A stretch of 64,000 nt of DNA, taken from Paenibacillus sp. MSJ-34 (GTDB lineage Bacteria > Bacillota > Bacilli > Paenibacillales > Paenibacillaceae). This document shows positions 41,419 through 50,256 of the stretch, in pieces (the first letter of the stretch is position 1; each line of letters starts with the position of its first letter). The notes under the pieces were generated by a model. The model saw only the letters and a list, made by a program, of their open reading frames with translations. It had not been told where the DNA came from and did no database searches. The DNA is taken from NCBI RefSeq assembly GCF_018918005.1, contig NZ_JAHLPR010000005.1:62001-126000 (forward strand), written 5' to 3'. Position numbers and translations under genes: made by a program.

Positions 41419-42354
41419 ATGGTCGTCTTTCTTTCGATCGCAATCGTTATTCTGCTGTGCGTCGTTGTGGCGCAGTATCGCGCCGGCCGAACCAGAAGCG
41501 CAAGCCTGCGGCGCGTCCATGAACAGCTTCGCCGGATTGTTGCCGACGGTACAAGCGAGAAGGTGCTCGCCGTTACCGGCGACAAAGAGCTGATCCCGTT
41601 ATTGGTCGCCATCAACGATTTGCTCGAAACGAACCGAGCCAATGCGGCTCATGGATTGAAAACGGAAATGTCGGTGAAGCGGATGATATCGAACATTTCA
41701 CATGATCTCAAGACGCCGCTCACCGTCATACAAGGTTATTTGGAAACGTTAAAACTTGACCATACTATGAATGCGGCGGAAAGAAACGCACTCCTTTCCA
41801 AAGTGCATCAAAAAACGATCGAAGTATTGGGATTGATCCATAAGTTTTTCGATTTGGCCAGGCTGGAATCCGGCGATAAGGATCTTCCCTTGGGCAGAAT
41901 CGATCTGAGCGAGGTATGCCGGAGGAAAATATTGCAGTTTTACGATATTTTATCGGGGAAAGGCTTGGACGTGCGGATTCGGATACCGGATGTACCGGTA
42001 TATATATTAGGCAACGAGGAAGCGCTGGACCGCATACTGGACAATTTGATTTCCAATGCGGTAAAGTATGGCGGCGACGGAAACGTGATCGGGTTAACGT
42101 TGCGGTTCGACGATTCCTATGCCGCGATCGACGTTTGGGACAAGGGAAGAGGCATCGGCGAGATGCATAAGGACAGGGTGTTCGAGCGTATGTATACGCT
42201 TGAGGATTCGAGAAACCGGTCCAACGAGAGCAGCGGACTCGGCCTGACGATTACGAAACGGTTGGTGGAGAAACTGGGAGGCACGATTCATGTGAAGAGC
42301 AAGCCCGATGTGGAAACGGTGTTCTCCATCCGTTTCACTAGATTGACATATTAA
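41419..42354 (+). CDS. Small sensor histidine kinase
   Basis: 311 aa with a single N-terminal membrane helix (about 3-20) and no external domain, HisKA with SNISHDLKTPLTVI (His95) and HATPase with NLISNAVKYG, DVWDKGRGIG and SSGLGLTITKRL. This architecture is typical of lantibiotic/bacitracin-type sensing kinases that need a transporter or other partner to detect the signal. ATG 41419 follows GGGAAGGCGG and directly abuts the regulator stop. The BcrA-like ABC transporter two genes on is the natural partner (inference). Confidence 0.92.
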   Translation: MVVFLSIAIVILLCVVVAQYRAGRTRSASLRRVHEQLRRIVADGTSEKVLAVTGDKELIPLLVAINDLLETNRANAAHGLKTEMSVKRMISNISHDLKTPLTVIQGYLETLKLDHTMNAAERNALLSKVHQKTIEVLGLIHKFFDLARLESGDKDLPLGRIDLSEVCRRKILQFYDILSGKGLDVRIRIPDVPVYILGNEEALDRILDNLISNAVKYGGDGNVIGLTLRFDDSYAAIDVWDKGRGIGEMHKDRVFERMYTLEDSRNRSNESSGLGLTITKRLVEKLGGTIHVKSKPDVETVFSIRFTRLTY

Positions 42355-42374
42355 CCTATAGCCAAAAGGAGCCG

Positions 42375-43250
42375 TTGATCAACTACATGTATACAATTTT
42401 TAAAACTCCTGAAGGAGAACAGCGTTTTCATGACGCTTACAGCAAAATTTTGTCCGTTTGGCCGGTTCCCTACGATACGCTGGATATTTCGACCCGTTTC
42501 GGGACGACTCATGTCATCGCATGCGGAAAGCCTGAAGCTCCCCCCTTGCTCCTGTTGCATGGCATGACCGCAAATTCTACGATGTGGAAAGAGAATATCG
42601 CCGATCTGAGCGGCCGATATCGCACCTATGCCGTCGATGTGATGGGGGACTTCGGGAAAAGCGTTGTGACCAAACCGTTGCAATCCCCGGAGGATTGCAA
42701 CCTTTGGCTAAGCGACGTTCTCGACGGGCTCAGATTGGGAAGGACGAATGTATTGGGACATTCCATGGGGGGATGGTTGGCGCTGAATTTTGCTCTGCAT
42801 GCGCCCAGGAAAGTGAATCGCCTCATTCTGCTCGCTCCGGTCGGGGCGTTCTATTCGATTCCGCTGCAGTTTATGTTCAAAGTGTACCCGGCCTTGCTGC
42901 TGCCGAGCCCGCGGAGAATTGAACGGGCATGGAACTGGTTTCTGGCGAAGGGCAACCGGCTGGACGAGCTTGCGATGGGCCAAGCCGTGGAAGCGTATAC
43001 TCATTGCCGCATGCTGCTTAAAGTAATACCGAAACGGTTTGCGCAAGAGCAGTTGCAGCAATTGGCGGTTCCGACCCTGTTCCTCGTCGGAGAGGAAGAG
43101 GTCATCTACAATGCCCGCAAGGCGGCCAAACTTGTCCGTAAACTGATTCCAACCGCGGAGACGGAAATCGTTCCTCGCGCCAGCCATTGCTTGAATGCGG
43201 AACAAGCGGAAATCGTCAACGGGCGTATCTTGCGCTTCCTGAATCAATAA
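42375..43250 (+). CDS. Alpha/beta hydrolase
   Basis: 291 aa. Nucleophile elbow GHSMGG (Ser), oxyanion-side LLHGMTANSTMW, DVMGDFGKS block, and C-terminal ASHCLN with the catalytic His; the acid is probably in VPTLFLVGEEEVIY. Start TTG 42375 gives the family-typical N terminus (NYMYTIFKTPEGEQRF) though AAGGAG is only 3 bp before it; ATG 42387 is the alternative. Lies 20 bp after the kinase, so it is probably in the same transcript; a role in processing an antimicrobial or lipid is possible but unsupported. Confidence 0.88.
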   Translation: MINYMYTIFKTPEGEQRFHDAYSKILSVWPVPYDTLDISTRFGTTHVIACGKPEAPPLLLLHGMTANSTMWKENIADLSGRYRTYAVDVMGDFGKSVVTKPLQSPEDCNLWLSDVLDGLRLGRTNVLGHSMGGWLALNFALHAPRKVNRLILLAPVGAFYSIPLQFMFKVYPALLLPSPRRIERAWNWFLAKGNRLDELAMGQAVEAYTHCRMLLKVIPKRFAQEQLQQLAVPTLFLVGEEEVIYNARKAAKLVRKLIPTAETEIVPRASHCLNAEQAEIVNGRILRFLNQ

Positions 43251-43279
43251 GACGGACCTATGGTCCGGGGGTTATAGAA

Positions 43280-43327
43280 GAAGCTTATGGAGTGAATACC
43301 GAGGGGATTCGTCTCTATAAGCTTTTT
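43280..43327 (+). terminator. Terminator after the hydrolase
   Basis: AAGCTTAT with GGAG pairs with CTC and ATAAGCTT, followed by TTTTT. Separates the regulator-kinase-hydrolase unit from the ABC genes. Confidence 0.85.
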
Positions 43328-43341
43328 AACGCTAGGGAGCT

Positions 43342-43379
43342 TAAGAAATTTGTAAGAATCGGGTAAGAAAAAAGATAAT
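43342..43379 (+). promoter_or_regulatory. TAAGAA triple repeat at exact 11-bp phasing, ABC operon promoter
   Basis: TAAGAA at 43342, 43353 and 43364. Possible -10 GATAAT at 43374-43379, so the middle box covers the -35 position. Stands between a terminator and the ABC genes. Probable target of the regulator at 40716. Confidence 0.75.
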
Positions 43380-43427
43380 CTCATCTTTTAACATAAGAAG
43401 CAGCGAAGAGAGAGAGGAGATAGAAAC

Positions 43428-44351
43428 ATGTCCTATATATTGCGGACTCATCATGTCACGAAAACATATCAAGGCAAGGAAGCCGTGTCGGATGTCAGCA
43501 TGAATGTAAGAAAAGGAGAAATCTACGGGTTTTTAGGGCCGAACGGGGCGGGAAAAACGACCATGATGCGCATGATCACGAATTTGGTGAAGCCGACCGG
43601 CGGCGAGATAGAAATATTCGGCGAACGATTGGCCGACGCCTCGTACGGAGTATTGGGGAGGATAGGTTCAATCATCGAGTACCCGATTTTCTATGATAGA
43701 CTGACAGCCTATGAAAATTTGGATATTCATTGCGAGTATATGGGCTATCACAACAAGAAAGCGATTGGCGAAGCGCTGAAACTGGTCAATTTGTACGGAA
43801 TCGAAGGAAAAGCGGTCAAGGACTTTTCGCTTGGCATGAAGCAAAGATTGGGCATAGCGAGAGCCGTCTTAACGAAACCGGAATTGTTGATTTTGGATGA
43901 ACCGATTAACGGCCTCGATCCCGTAGGCATTAAGGAACTGCGCGATTTGTTCAAGGTATTGTCGCGGGAATATGGAATTACGCTTTTGATCTCCAGCCAT
44001 ATTCTAGGCGAAATCGAGCAGATTGCCGATACTGTCGGTGTCATTAACGGCGGGAAAATGATACAAGAAGTGTCCATGGAGCAGATTAAGGAAAGGAACG
44101 TCGATTATATCGAATTGACGACGGACGATTGCGCCAAAGCGGCGTTTGTGCTGGAACATCATCTGAACATATCCAACTTGCGCGTGATCGACAACCGCTT
44201 CATCCGGGTGTACGACGGGGGATTGAACCAAAGCGAGCTAACGAAGTCGCTCGTTATGCACGATATCGCTATTGAATCGATCCGGAAGCAAAACAGCTCG
44301 TTGGAGGATTACTTCTTGCAATTGTTGAATGGGGGTGAAATGAGTGCTTAA
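43428..44351 (+). CDS. BcrA-like ABC transporter ATP-binding protein
   Basis: 307 aa. Walker A GPNGAGKTT, signature FSLGMKQRLGIARA, Walker B LLILDEPINGLDP, H-loop ISSHI; the C-terminal 80 residues carry the regulatory domain seen in BcrA/lantibiotic immunity ATPases (YIELTTDDCAKAAFVLEHHL, SSLEDYFLQLLNGGE). AGAGAGGAG precedes the ATG. The promoter with three TAAGAA boxes lies directly upstream, so it is likely induced by the adjacent two-component system. Overlaps the permease gene by 8 bp. Confidence 0.93.
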   Translation: MSYILRTHHVTKTYQGKEAVSDVSMNVRKGEIYGFLGPNGAGKTTMMRMITNLVKPTGGEIEIFGERLADASYGVLGRIGSIIEYPIFYDRLTAYENLDIHCEYMGYHNKKAIGEALKLVNLYGIEGKAVKDFSLGMKQRLGIARAVLTKPELLILDEPINGLDPVGIKELRDLFKVLSREYGITLLISSHILGEIEQIADTVGVINGGKMIQEVSMEQIKERNVDYIELTTDDCAKAAFVLEHHLNISNLRVIDNRFIRVYDGGLNQSELTKSLVMHDIAIESIRKQNSSLEDYFLQLLNGGEMSA

Positions 44352-45039
44352 GCTAATGAGATTGGAAATGCGCAAGTATAAGCTTGGCGTTTACATCCGC
44401 TCGGCCTTGATTGCCAATCTAATCATTTTCGGCTTTTTATGTCTTATCTCCTTTGTGGAGAAATTCGAGGGCGAGGCCATATTTACGGATTACGCGACGG
44501 CTTTCTTGCTCATCGATACGATCGTCAGAGCGACGTTTCTCGTTTTCGCATCGGTACTTATGGCTCGCATAGTCATAGGCGAGTTCAATAACAAATTGAT
44601 AACGGTATTGTTCATGTATCCGATCAACCGGATCAAATTGATGCTCTCCAAGCTGATTATTGTTGTCCTGTTTACCTTTATATGCATGATCGTCTCAAAT
44701 GTATTGCTGTACGCCGCCTTCTATATCTTCGATTCTTTTGCCGATGTCGTTCCGGCAAAGCTAACGGCATCGTTGATCGCGCAGAAGGCGGTATGGATCC
44801 CGATCGACGCCGCATTGAGCAGCATGATCGCTTTGATCCCTCTCTATTTCGGAATGAGAAAATATTCGTCCGCGACGACGATCGTATCTTCCTTCTTGCT
44901 TGCAATCGTCGTCTGCCAAGATACGAACGGCTTTTCCGTCTTTACCTCATTCATTTCGGTAGCTGTTCTGTTGGCGGGGGTCGGCGTATTCCTCGCGTTT
45001 CTGTCGATCAGAAAGATCGAGCATGCCGATGTGGTGTAG
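44344..45039 (+). CDS. ABC-2 type permease (lantibiotic/bacitracin immunity-like)
   Basis: 231 aa with six hydrophobic segments (about 20-38, 50-72, 98-122, 140-165, 172-188, 196-215). The loop IVIGEFNNKLITVLFMYPIN before helix 3 is the ABC-2 family block. Start is GTG 44344 with GGGGGTG upstream, overlapping the ATPase stop. With the preceding ATPase it would export or extract a peptide antibiotic from the membrane (family inference). No third subunit follows. Confidence 0.88.
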   Translation: MLKLMRLEMRKYKLGVYIRSALIANLIIFGFLCLISFVEKFEGEAIFTDYATAFLLIDTIVRATFLVFASVLMARIVIGEFNNKLITVLFMYPINRIKLMLSKLIIVVLFTFICMIVSNVLLYAAFYIFDSFADVVPAKLTASLIAQKAVWIPIDAALSSMIALIPLYFGMRKYSSATTIVSSFLLAIVVCQDTNGFSVFTSFISVAVLLAGVGVFLAFLSIRKIEHADVV

Positions 45040-45142
45040 ATCACGCCTCCGTATATTTTTGTCGTTTTGTGCGTTTGAATGAAGCCATTCTTTCAACTCT
45101 AGCATTTTCTAATACTATCTTAGTAAAAAGGAGTTGAAAGAA

Positions 45143-45406
45143 TTGGCGGATATCGTAACGATTCGAACGAGACGGGATCAGGCAGGAGTACGGAGAATCA
45201 GCGGGGTATGCGTGATCGGCAGCTCCGCGCCATGCCAAGGATTCCTGGTAGTTGGGCGGCGTTTCGCCCCGGCTCGCAGATGCCTGCTGGAAAACGGTTT
45301 TGTGATTGTTTTCCAAAGCGGCGGAGTTTTTGTGTTCCGGCGCAAACGGCGCAGCCAGCGCAAACAGGGTAACCAGCGCAATCAGGCCAACCAGGGCAAC
45401 CAGTAA
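45143..45406 (+). CDS. Hypothetical protein with basic, Asn/Gln-rich tail
   Basis: About 87 aa. TTG start at 45143 has AAGGAG at 45128-45133, spacing 9 (an earlier TTG at 45134 touches it). The middle is strand-like (GFLVVGRR, GFVIVFQSGGVFVFRR) and the end is a run of N-Q units (QGNQRNQANQGNQ) encoded by imperfect 15-bp repeats. No family recognised; a competing minus-strand frame exists. Followed by a strong hairpin. Confidence 0.4.
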   Translation: MADIVTIRTRRDQAGVRRISGVCVIGSSAPCQGFLVVGRRFAPARRCLLENGFVIVFQSGGVFVFRRKRRSQRKQGNQRNQANQGNQ

Positions 45407-45420
45407 CGATCTAATCGAAA

Positions 45421-45456
45421 GGAACCCCGCTTCGCGCGCGTGAAGCGGGGTTCTTA
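45421..45456. terminator. Bidirectional terminator
   Basis: GAACCCCGCTTC (45422-45433) and GAAGCGGGGTTC (45442-45453) form a perfect 12-bp stem between convergent genes; short T-rich flanks on both sides (CTTATT plus, CCTTTC minus). Confidence 0.85.
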
Positions 45457-45462
45457 TTGCCC

Positions 45463-47085
45463 TTAACGTTCCGGTTCATGGCTGCTGCGGATCCGATCGC
45501 GGAAATCCTTGGGCGTTACGCCCGTTTCCTTCTTGAATACGCGGTTGAAGTGGCGGATATTCGCAAATCCGGTTTTTTCGGCGATCACGGCGATTTTGTC
45601 GCCGGTGAAGGCGAGCCGCTTTTTCGCCGCTTCCACGCGAATTTCCGTCAGTTTTTCGATAAACGATTTGCCGGTACGTTGCTTGAACAACGTGCTGAAG
45701 TAGGCGGGGTTCAAATAAACGGCGTCGGCGACTTCCTTGAGCGTGACGGGCTGGTCGAAATGCCGCTCGATAAAGCGCAGCGACTTATCGATCGGACCGG
45801 ACTCGAACGGGGCGGTTCCGCCCCCGATGCATTCCGTCAATCGAGTTAACAGGGTCCGGCACGCTTCAATCAATTCGTCCCGAGCCGATAAGGAACATAC
45901 GTCAACCAGAACGGAGCGGATGTCTTTCTCGCCCAGCCAACGTTTGGAAATGCCAAGCTCCAGCGCGAGCTCATAATAATGAATCAATAATTTGCATACT
46001 TGCTGATGCACCGCTTCCGGATTTTTCGCCTGCCGGCACAGGTCGGTGATGACCGTTTCGACGCGCCTGCTCGTTTCCTCCGGCCGTCCTTCGTTGATCG
46101 ATTGTTCCAGCGCCTCCCATGACCATTTTTTCATGCCGGTTTGAACCGCCCGGCCGGCCGCCGTTTGCGCATAGTCGAGCACTTTATCTCCTCCGACGAT
46201 CAATCGGTATAACAAGGCGATCTCCGCTTCATTGTACGTTCGCGGGATTTGCCGAATCCCCTCCGCGGGTTGTCCCATCCCGATCGTCACGGTCAGATTG
46301 GACAACGATTTGATCTGTTTTCGAATCGTTTCCGCCGCTTCAGCGATATGATCCATTGCGGAAGGATGGGGCAAATTCAGCAGCCCCACCACATCGGTAT
46401 CCGACATGACGAAGCAGAACGCTTTCGCGCGCCTGTTCAAAATTTCCTGGGCAAATTGCTGAATATACAGATGAAATAACGAAGGATCGGCCCGCTTGAA
46501 CCGGTCTCGATCGACAGAACTTTTATCCATTTTAATCACGATGCACATATAGTAGGGATGCGTAAAATCGACGCCGATTTTTTGCAACAGTTGCAATTCG
46601 CTCTCATGCATGCTCCCCCGCAAAAAGCCGGCGATCAGATGCTCGCTCACATGCTGCCGGATCAAGTAATCTTCTTTCGGCGCGATGGCTTTCGAATCCC
46701 GCTGCGCCTTGTTCGCAAGTTTCCGCTTCATCTCGCCGAGCACGCGTGCCAACTCGTCGCGTTCGATCGGCTTCATGACGTAATCTTTGGCGCCTTGCCG
46801 GAGCGATTGCCGCACATAGGTGAAGTCGTCGTAACCGCTGATGACGACGCATAGCAGATCCGGAAAACGTTCCCGGGCAACTTGCTGCAGCTGAATTCCG
46901 TCCATTCGGGGCATGCGGATATCGGTCAAGAGCACTTCGGGCTGCAGCGTCTGCAGCATGTCGAGCGCTTCGTACCCGTCCCGCGCTTCCCCGACCACTT
47001 CCCAATCTTGATCCATGGCGGAAATCATCGAACGCAACCCTTTGCGGAAAATCGTCTCGTCGTCTACAATCAAAATTTTAGGCAT
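45463..47085 (-). CDS. YesN-type AraC-family response regulator (long form)
   Basis: 540 aa. Receiver domain 1-120 (VDDETIF, TDIRMPRMDG, MKPIERDE), a roughly 290-aa middle region of the DUF4084/GGDEF-like type typical of long YesN proteins, and a C-terminal AraC domain (FDQPVTLKEVADAVYLNPAY, FSTLFKQRTGKSFIEKLTEI, IAEKTGFANIRHFNRVFKKE). Start at 47085 has AGGAGGTT upstream. Last gene of a seven-gene minus-strand uptake locus; 36 bp after its kinase partner. Probably activates the binding-protein promoter near 55130. Confidence 0.93.
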   Translation of the reverse strand: MPKILIVDDETIFRKGLRSMISAMDQDWEVVGEARDGYEALDMLQTLQPEVLLTDIRMPRMDGIQLQQVARERFPDLLCVVISGYDDFTYVRQSLRQGAKDYVMKPIERDELARVLGEMKRKLANKAQRDSKAIAPKEDYLIRQHVSEHLIAGFLRGSMHESELQLLQKIGVDFTHPYYMCIVIKMDKSSVDRDRFKRADPSLFHLYIQQFAQEILNRRAKAFCFVMSDTDVVGLLNLPHPSAMDHIAEAAETIRKQIKSLSNLTVTIGMGQPAEGIRQIPRTYNEAEIALLYRLIVGGDKVLDYAQTAAGRAVQTGMKKWSWEALEQSINEGRPEETSRRVETVITDLCRQAKNPEAVHQQVCKLLIHYYELALELGISKRWLGEKDIRSVLVDVCSLSARDELIEACRTLLTRLTECIGGGTAPFESGPIDKSLRFIERHFDQPVTLKEVADAVYLNPAYFSTLFKQRTGKSFIEKLTEIRVEAAKKRLAFTGDKIAVIAEKTGFANIRHFNRVFKKETGVTPKDFRDRIRSSHEPER

Positions 47086-47121
47086 GCAGAAACCTCCTCC
47101 ACGTCTGCGGCCGAACCGGGG

Positions 47122-48897
47122 TCACAGGTTGACCGGCAGCGATAACGTGACCTTCACACCCTGAAAAGGCATGCTCTCCAAGGCGACTCCGTAACCGCAG
47201 CCGAAATGAAGCACGATTCGGCGATGCACGTTTAACAATCCGTTTCCCGTCGTGCCTCCCACATCTTTCGTTTCGCGCAAGCGCCGCCGCACTTCTTCCA
47301 GCTGTTCGTTCGTCATGCCGATGCCGTCGTCTTCGACGACGATGTACAGCGTGCCGCCGTCTTGCCGGCTCGACAGCCGAATGCAGCCGTTCCCGACGCC
47401 TTTGTCCAAGCCGTGATTAATCGCATTTTCCACGATCGGTTGAATCATGAGCGGAATAACTTTGCAGCGAAGAACGGCTTCGTCCGCCTGCATGTCAAAA
47501 TGGATTCGATCTTCATACCGCATTTTTTGAATCGTCATATATCCTTTTACATGCTCGAATTCTTCCCGCAGCGTTACTTTCTCTTTCCGGTCGCTCAGGC
47601 TGTACCGCAGCAAGCGGCTTAAATTATTCGCCATCGTCACGATCTCGCGGTTGCCTTCCACTTCCGCATACATGCTGATGGAGCCGAGCGTATTGTAGAG
47701 AAAATGCGGGTTAATCTTGCTTTGCAATGCCGCAATTTGCGCGTCCTTCTCGCGGATTTCCGTCTCATACAACAAATATCCGAGCTCGCTCAGCTTCGAA
47801 ACCATCATATTGAAGGCATTGCCCAGATGCCCGACCTCATCCCATTGCGTTACCGGGAACGAAACGAGAAGATCGCCGCGCTCCACCTTGCGCATTAATC
47901 TTCGCAGCTTGCGCAGCGGCATCGTGATGCGGTAAGCGAGAAAGACCGAGAGCAGCAGCGCAAGCCCGATGCAAATCGTTCCGATCAATAGAATCGAATT
48001 GCGGACGACGACGCTGTCCTTCATCAGCTCGTCCACCGGCACGACGCCTACCGTCGTCCAGTTCGTGACCGGCGACGTCACATAGGCGGCGAGCAGACGC
48101 TCGCCTTGATCGCTCAGATGAGATACCCCTTCGCCGCTGAGCGCGCCCAGGCCCGACCATACCTCGGAATTGGTTTTGCGGATGACCAAATTACCGAGTT
48201 TGTCCGTAATGTAGAGAGACTCTCTCTTCCCCAGGCTGACTTGGGATAAAATTTGCATAATCAGCTTCGGATCGATATCGATGACGATGTAGCCAAGCGT
48301 CTTGCCGGTATCGAAGCTGCGCAGCTCGCGGGCGATCGAGAACACCTGATAGGCCGTGCCGCCGGTCGATTTCACCTCATGGGTCGTAATGAACGCCGGT
48401 TGCCCGAATTGGCCCTGGGCTTTCTTCAACCAATCCGCGTTGTCGTCGAGCTTATAGGTCGTCACGTACTGGCTTTCCGGCAGCACCACATAGGAGGCGC
48501 CGTTCTCGCCATACAATGAAACGCCCATAATATCGACTCTTCCGTTGAGGAACACTTTGGAGACGAATCCGTTCAATTGGTCGATCTCTTCCAAGGTGAG
48601 CGGCTGCCCTTGTTCCCGGGGGGCTTCCAAATAGTCGAGAATTTCTTGATATTGATAAGGCATGATGGAGAGGCGGTTCAATTCATTCATATAGGTATCG
48701 ATATTTAACGTCGCCTGCTTTAACGTTTGAAGCTGGTAATCCCCGACGTTCTTTTCCATCGTTTTCGTAAAGCTGGAGAAAGCGAACATCGCGATAATGC
48801 CGAACGGAATGACGATGAGAATGAAGTTGATCCAGATCAGCTTTCGTGCCAGTTCCTGATTTTTAAACCGTTGCAAGGCGGTTCGAACGATTCTCAT
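47122..48897 (-). CDS. YesM-type sensor histidine kinase
   Basis: 591 aa. Membrane helices about 22-44 and 297-320 flank a roughly 250-aa extracellular Cache-like sensor (YVVLPESQYVTTYKLDDNAD, GYIVIDIDPKLIMQILSQ); HAMP follows, then INPHFLYNTLGSISMYAE (His accepted in the PHFLYN motif) and an ATPase domain with VENAINHGLD, VEDDGIGM and GNGLLNVHRRI. Start at 48897 has GGAGAC upstream. Partner of the 540-aa regulator; senses glycan or transporter status (inference). Confidence 0.93.
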   Translation of the reverse strand: MRIVRTALQRFKNQELARKLIWINFILIVIPFGIIAMFAFSSFTKTMEKNVGDYQLQTLKQATLNIDTYMNELNRLSIMPYQYQEILDYLEAPREQGQPLTLEEIDQLNGFVSKVFLNGRVDIMGVSLYGENGASYVVLPESQYVTTYKLDDNADWLKKAQGQFGQPAFITTHEVKSTGGTAYQVFSIARELRSFDTGKTLGYIVIDIDPKLIMQILSQVSLGKRESLYITDKLGNLVIRKTNSEVWSGLGALSGEGVSHLSDQGERLLAAYVTSPVTNWTTVGVVPVDELMKDSVVVRNSILLIGTICIGLALLLSVFLAYRITMPLRKLRRLMRKVERGDLLVSFPVTQWDEVGHLGNAFNMMVSKLSELGYLLYETEIREKDAQIAALQSKINPHFLYNTLGSISMYAEVEGNREIVTMANNLSRLLRYSLSDRKEKVTLREEFEHVKGYMTIQKMRYEDRIHFDMQADEAVLRCKVIPLMIQPIVENAINHGLDKGVGNGCIRLSSRQDGGTLYIVVEDDGIGMTNEQLEEVRRRLRETKDVGGTTGNGLLNVHRRIVLHFGCGYGVALESMPFQGVKVTLSLPVNL

Positions 48898-48907
48898 GCT
48901 TGTCTCC

Positions 48908-50215
48908 TTATTTGGCTAATTCGCTATTGACCCGCTTGGCCGCCGCGCGCAGCGTTTCCTCGGGCGTTTGCCGTCCGTAGTTCATCTTCTCGAACTCCTT
49001 AATGAGCCATTCGACAACGGTCCATTGCTTCACATGGCGCGGCCAATAAGCGACATAGTTGGCGGTTGCCGCATAATCGCTTCGGTATTTCAAGCCTTGA
49101 AACGCATCGCTCCCGAGCACCTTCGTCGCGCTTGGGACATGCCCCGCCTCCGCCCACATCTCGCCATGCTCGACGATCCATTGGGCGAATGTCGCAACCG
49201 CCTTCCGTTTGGCATCGGACATTCCATGCTTGGTAGGGATGGCCAGCGTATGCGAATCCCCCCATACCGCAGGACGATCGTACAATACCGGCATGGGAAC
49301 GACGCCGAAATGAAGCGCTTTATTATGTTCGAATGCGCCGGTGCCCCACATTCCGGTAATGAGGACCGCCGCTTTGCCGTCGTAGAACATTTTGAAGGCA
49401 TCGTTAATGTCCGGCGGAATGAGCTCGGAACGGTACAGGTCGTGAATCAATTCGAGCGCTTGCAGCGATTGGGGGTTATCGAACACCGCCTTGGTGCTAT
49501 TCTCGTCGTAGAACGCGCCTCCGCCTTCCATCTGGTTGTACAAGCTCCACCACAGCCATACCGAGTCGATGCGGGTGCTTGGCTGCGCCATCGGGGCGAC
49601 GTCCGGCGGTACGGCAGCTTTGATCGCTTGCAGGAAAGCGACGAACCCTTCCGGCCCCGCCTGGATGACCGGTTTCTCATCGGTGCCCAATACGCCGGCC
49701 GCCTGCAGCCACGTCTTGTTGTAATACATAACGAGAGCGTGCGTATCCAGCGGCACGGCGTACGGAATGCCGTCGTATACGGTGGATTCGAGAATGTTCG
49801 CATTGAATTCGTCCCAGCGCAGGCCGACTTCCTGCGCGGGTACCGTTAAATTTTCGATATAGTTGTTCTGTACGAATTGGGGCAAGATTGTCGTATGAAT
49901 GATGGCGACATCCGGGGCGTTGCCGGATAGGATCGCGGTGCGTAACCGGGAATAGTATTCGTCGAGCCGCGAGTTCACTTGAACGACTTGAATGCTGCCG
50001 TGTTCCTTGTTAAACCGTTCGACCATTTCGGTCATAAACTGGTTGTCCCCGCCGCTGAACGGCGTCCAATATTCAAGCCGGATCGGCGGTTCTTTGCCGG
50101 GGCTTGCGTCGTTCGGGCGCGGCGCTTCATCGGCGCATCCGGACAAGATGACGGCAATGAGAACGATGGCGAGCCGCAAGCCCGCCTTTCCCGAGAAAAT
50201 CGCAACAATCTTCAT
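48908..50215 (-). CDS. Extracellular sugar-binding lipoprotein (second SBP of the locus)
   Basis: 435 aa family 1 binding protein. Lipobox ILSGC after an N-terminal hydrophobic stretch. EYWTPFSGGDNQFMTEMVERF, LDTHALVMYYNKTW (the usual P/LD-x-H-x-LVMYYN block), VLITGMWGTGAFEHNKALHF. It parallels the SBP at 53827, sharing the same opening (WSPFSGSDGPFM) and MYYNK block, so the two are paralogues. Encoded between GH43 and the kinase, and more likely a sensor or accessory binding protein for YesM than the main transport component (inference). Confidence 0.9.
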   Translation of the reverse strand: MKIVAIFSGKAGLRLAIVLIAVILSGCADEAPRPNDASPGKEPPIRLEYWTPFSGGDNQFMTEMVERFNKEHGSIQVVQVNSRLDEYYSRLRTAILSGNAPDVAIIHTTILPQFVQNNYIENLTVPAQEVGLRWDEFNANILESTVYDGIPYAVPLDTHALVMYYNKTWLQAAGVLGTDEKPVIQAGPEGFVAFLQAIKAAVPPDVAPMAQPSTRIDSVWLWWSLYNQMEGGGAFYDENSTKAVFDNPQSLQALELIHDLYRSELIPPDINDAFKMFYDGKAAVLITGMWGTGAFEHNKALHFGVVPMPVLYDRPAVWGDSHTLAIPTKHGMSDAKRKAVATFAQWIVEHGEMWAEAGHVPSATKVLGSDAFQGLKYRSDYAATANYVAYWPRHVKQWTVVEWLIKEFEKMNYGRQTPEETLRAAAKRVNSELAK

Positions 50216-50256
50216 GCCGATGCCTCCCTATCGCTTTCGTCGATCGCCCGAACGAA

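Noticed and set aside
43342-43369. Phased repeats as a mini CRISPR
   Set aside because: Units are 6 bp with 5-bp gaps; no spacers or cas genes. They fit a regulator site.
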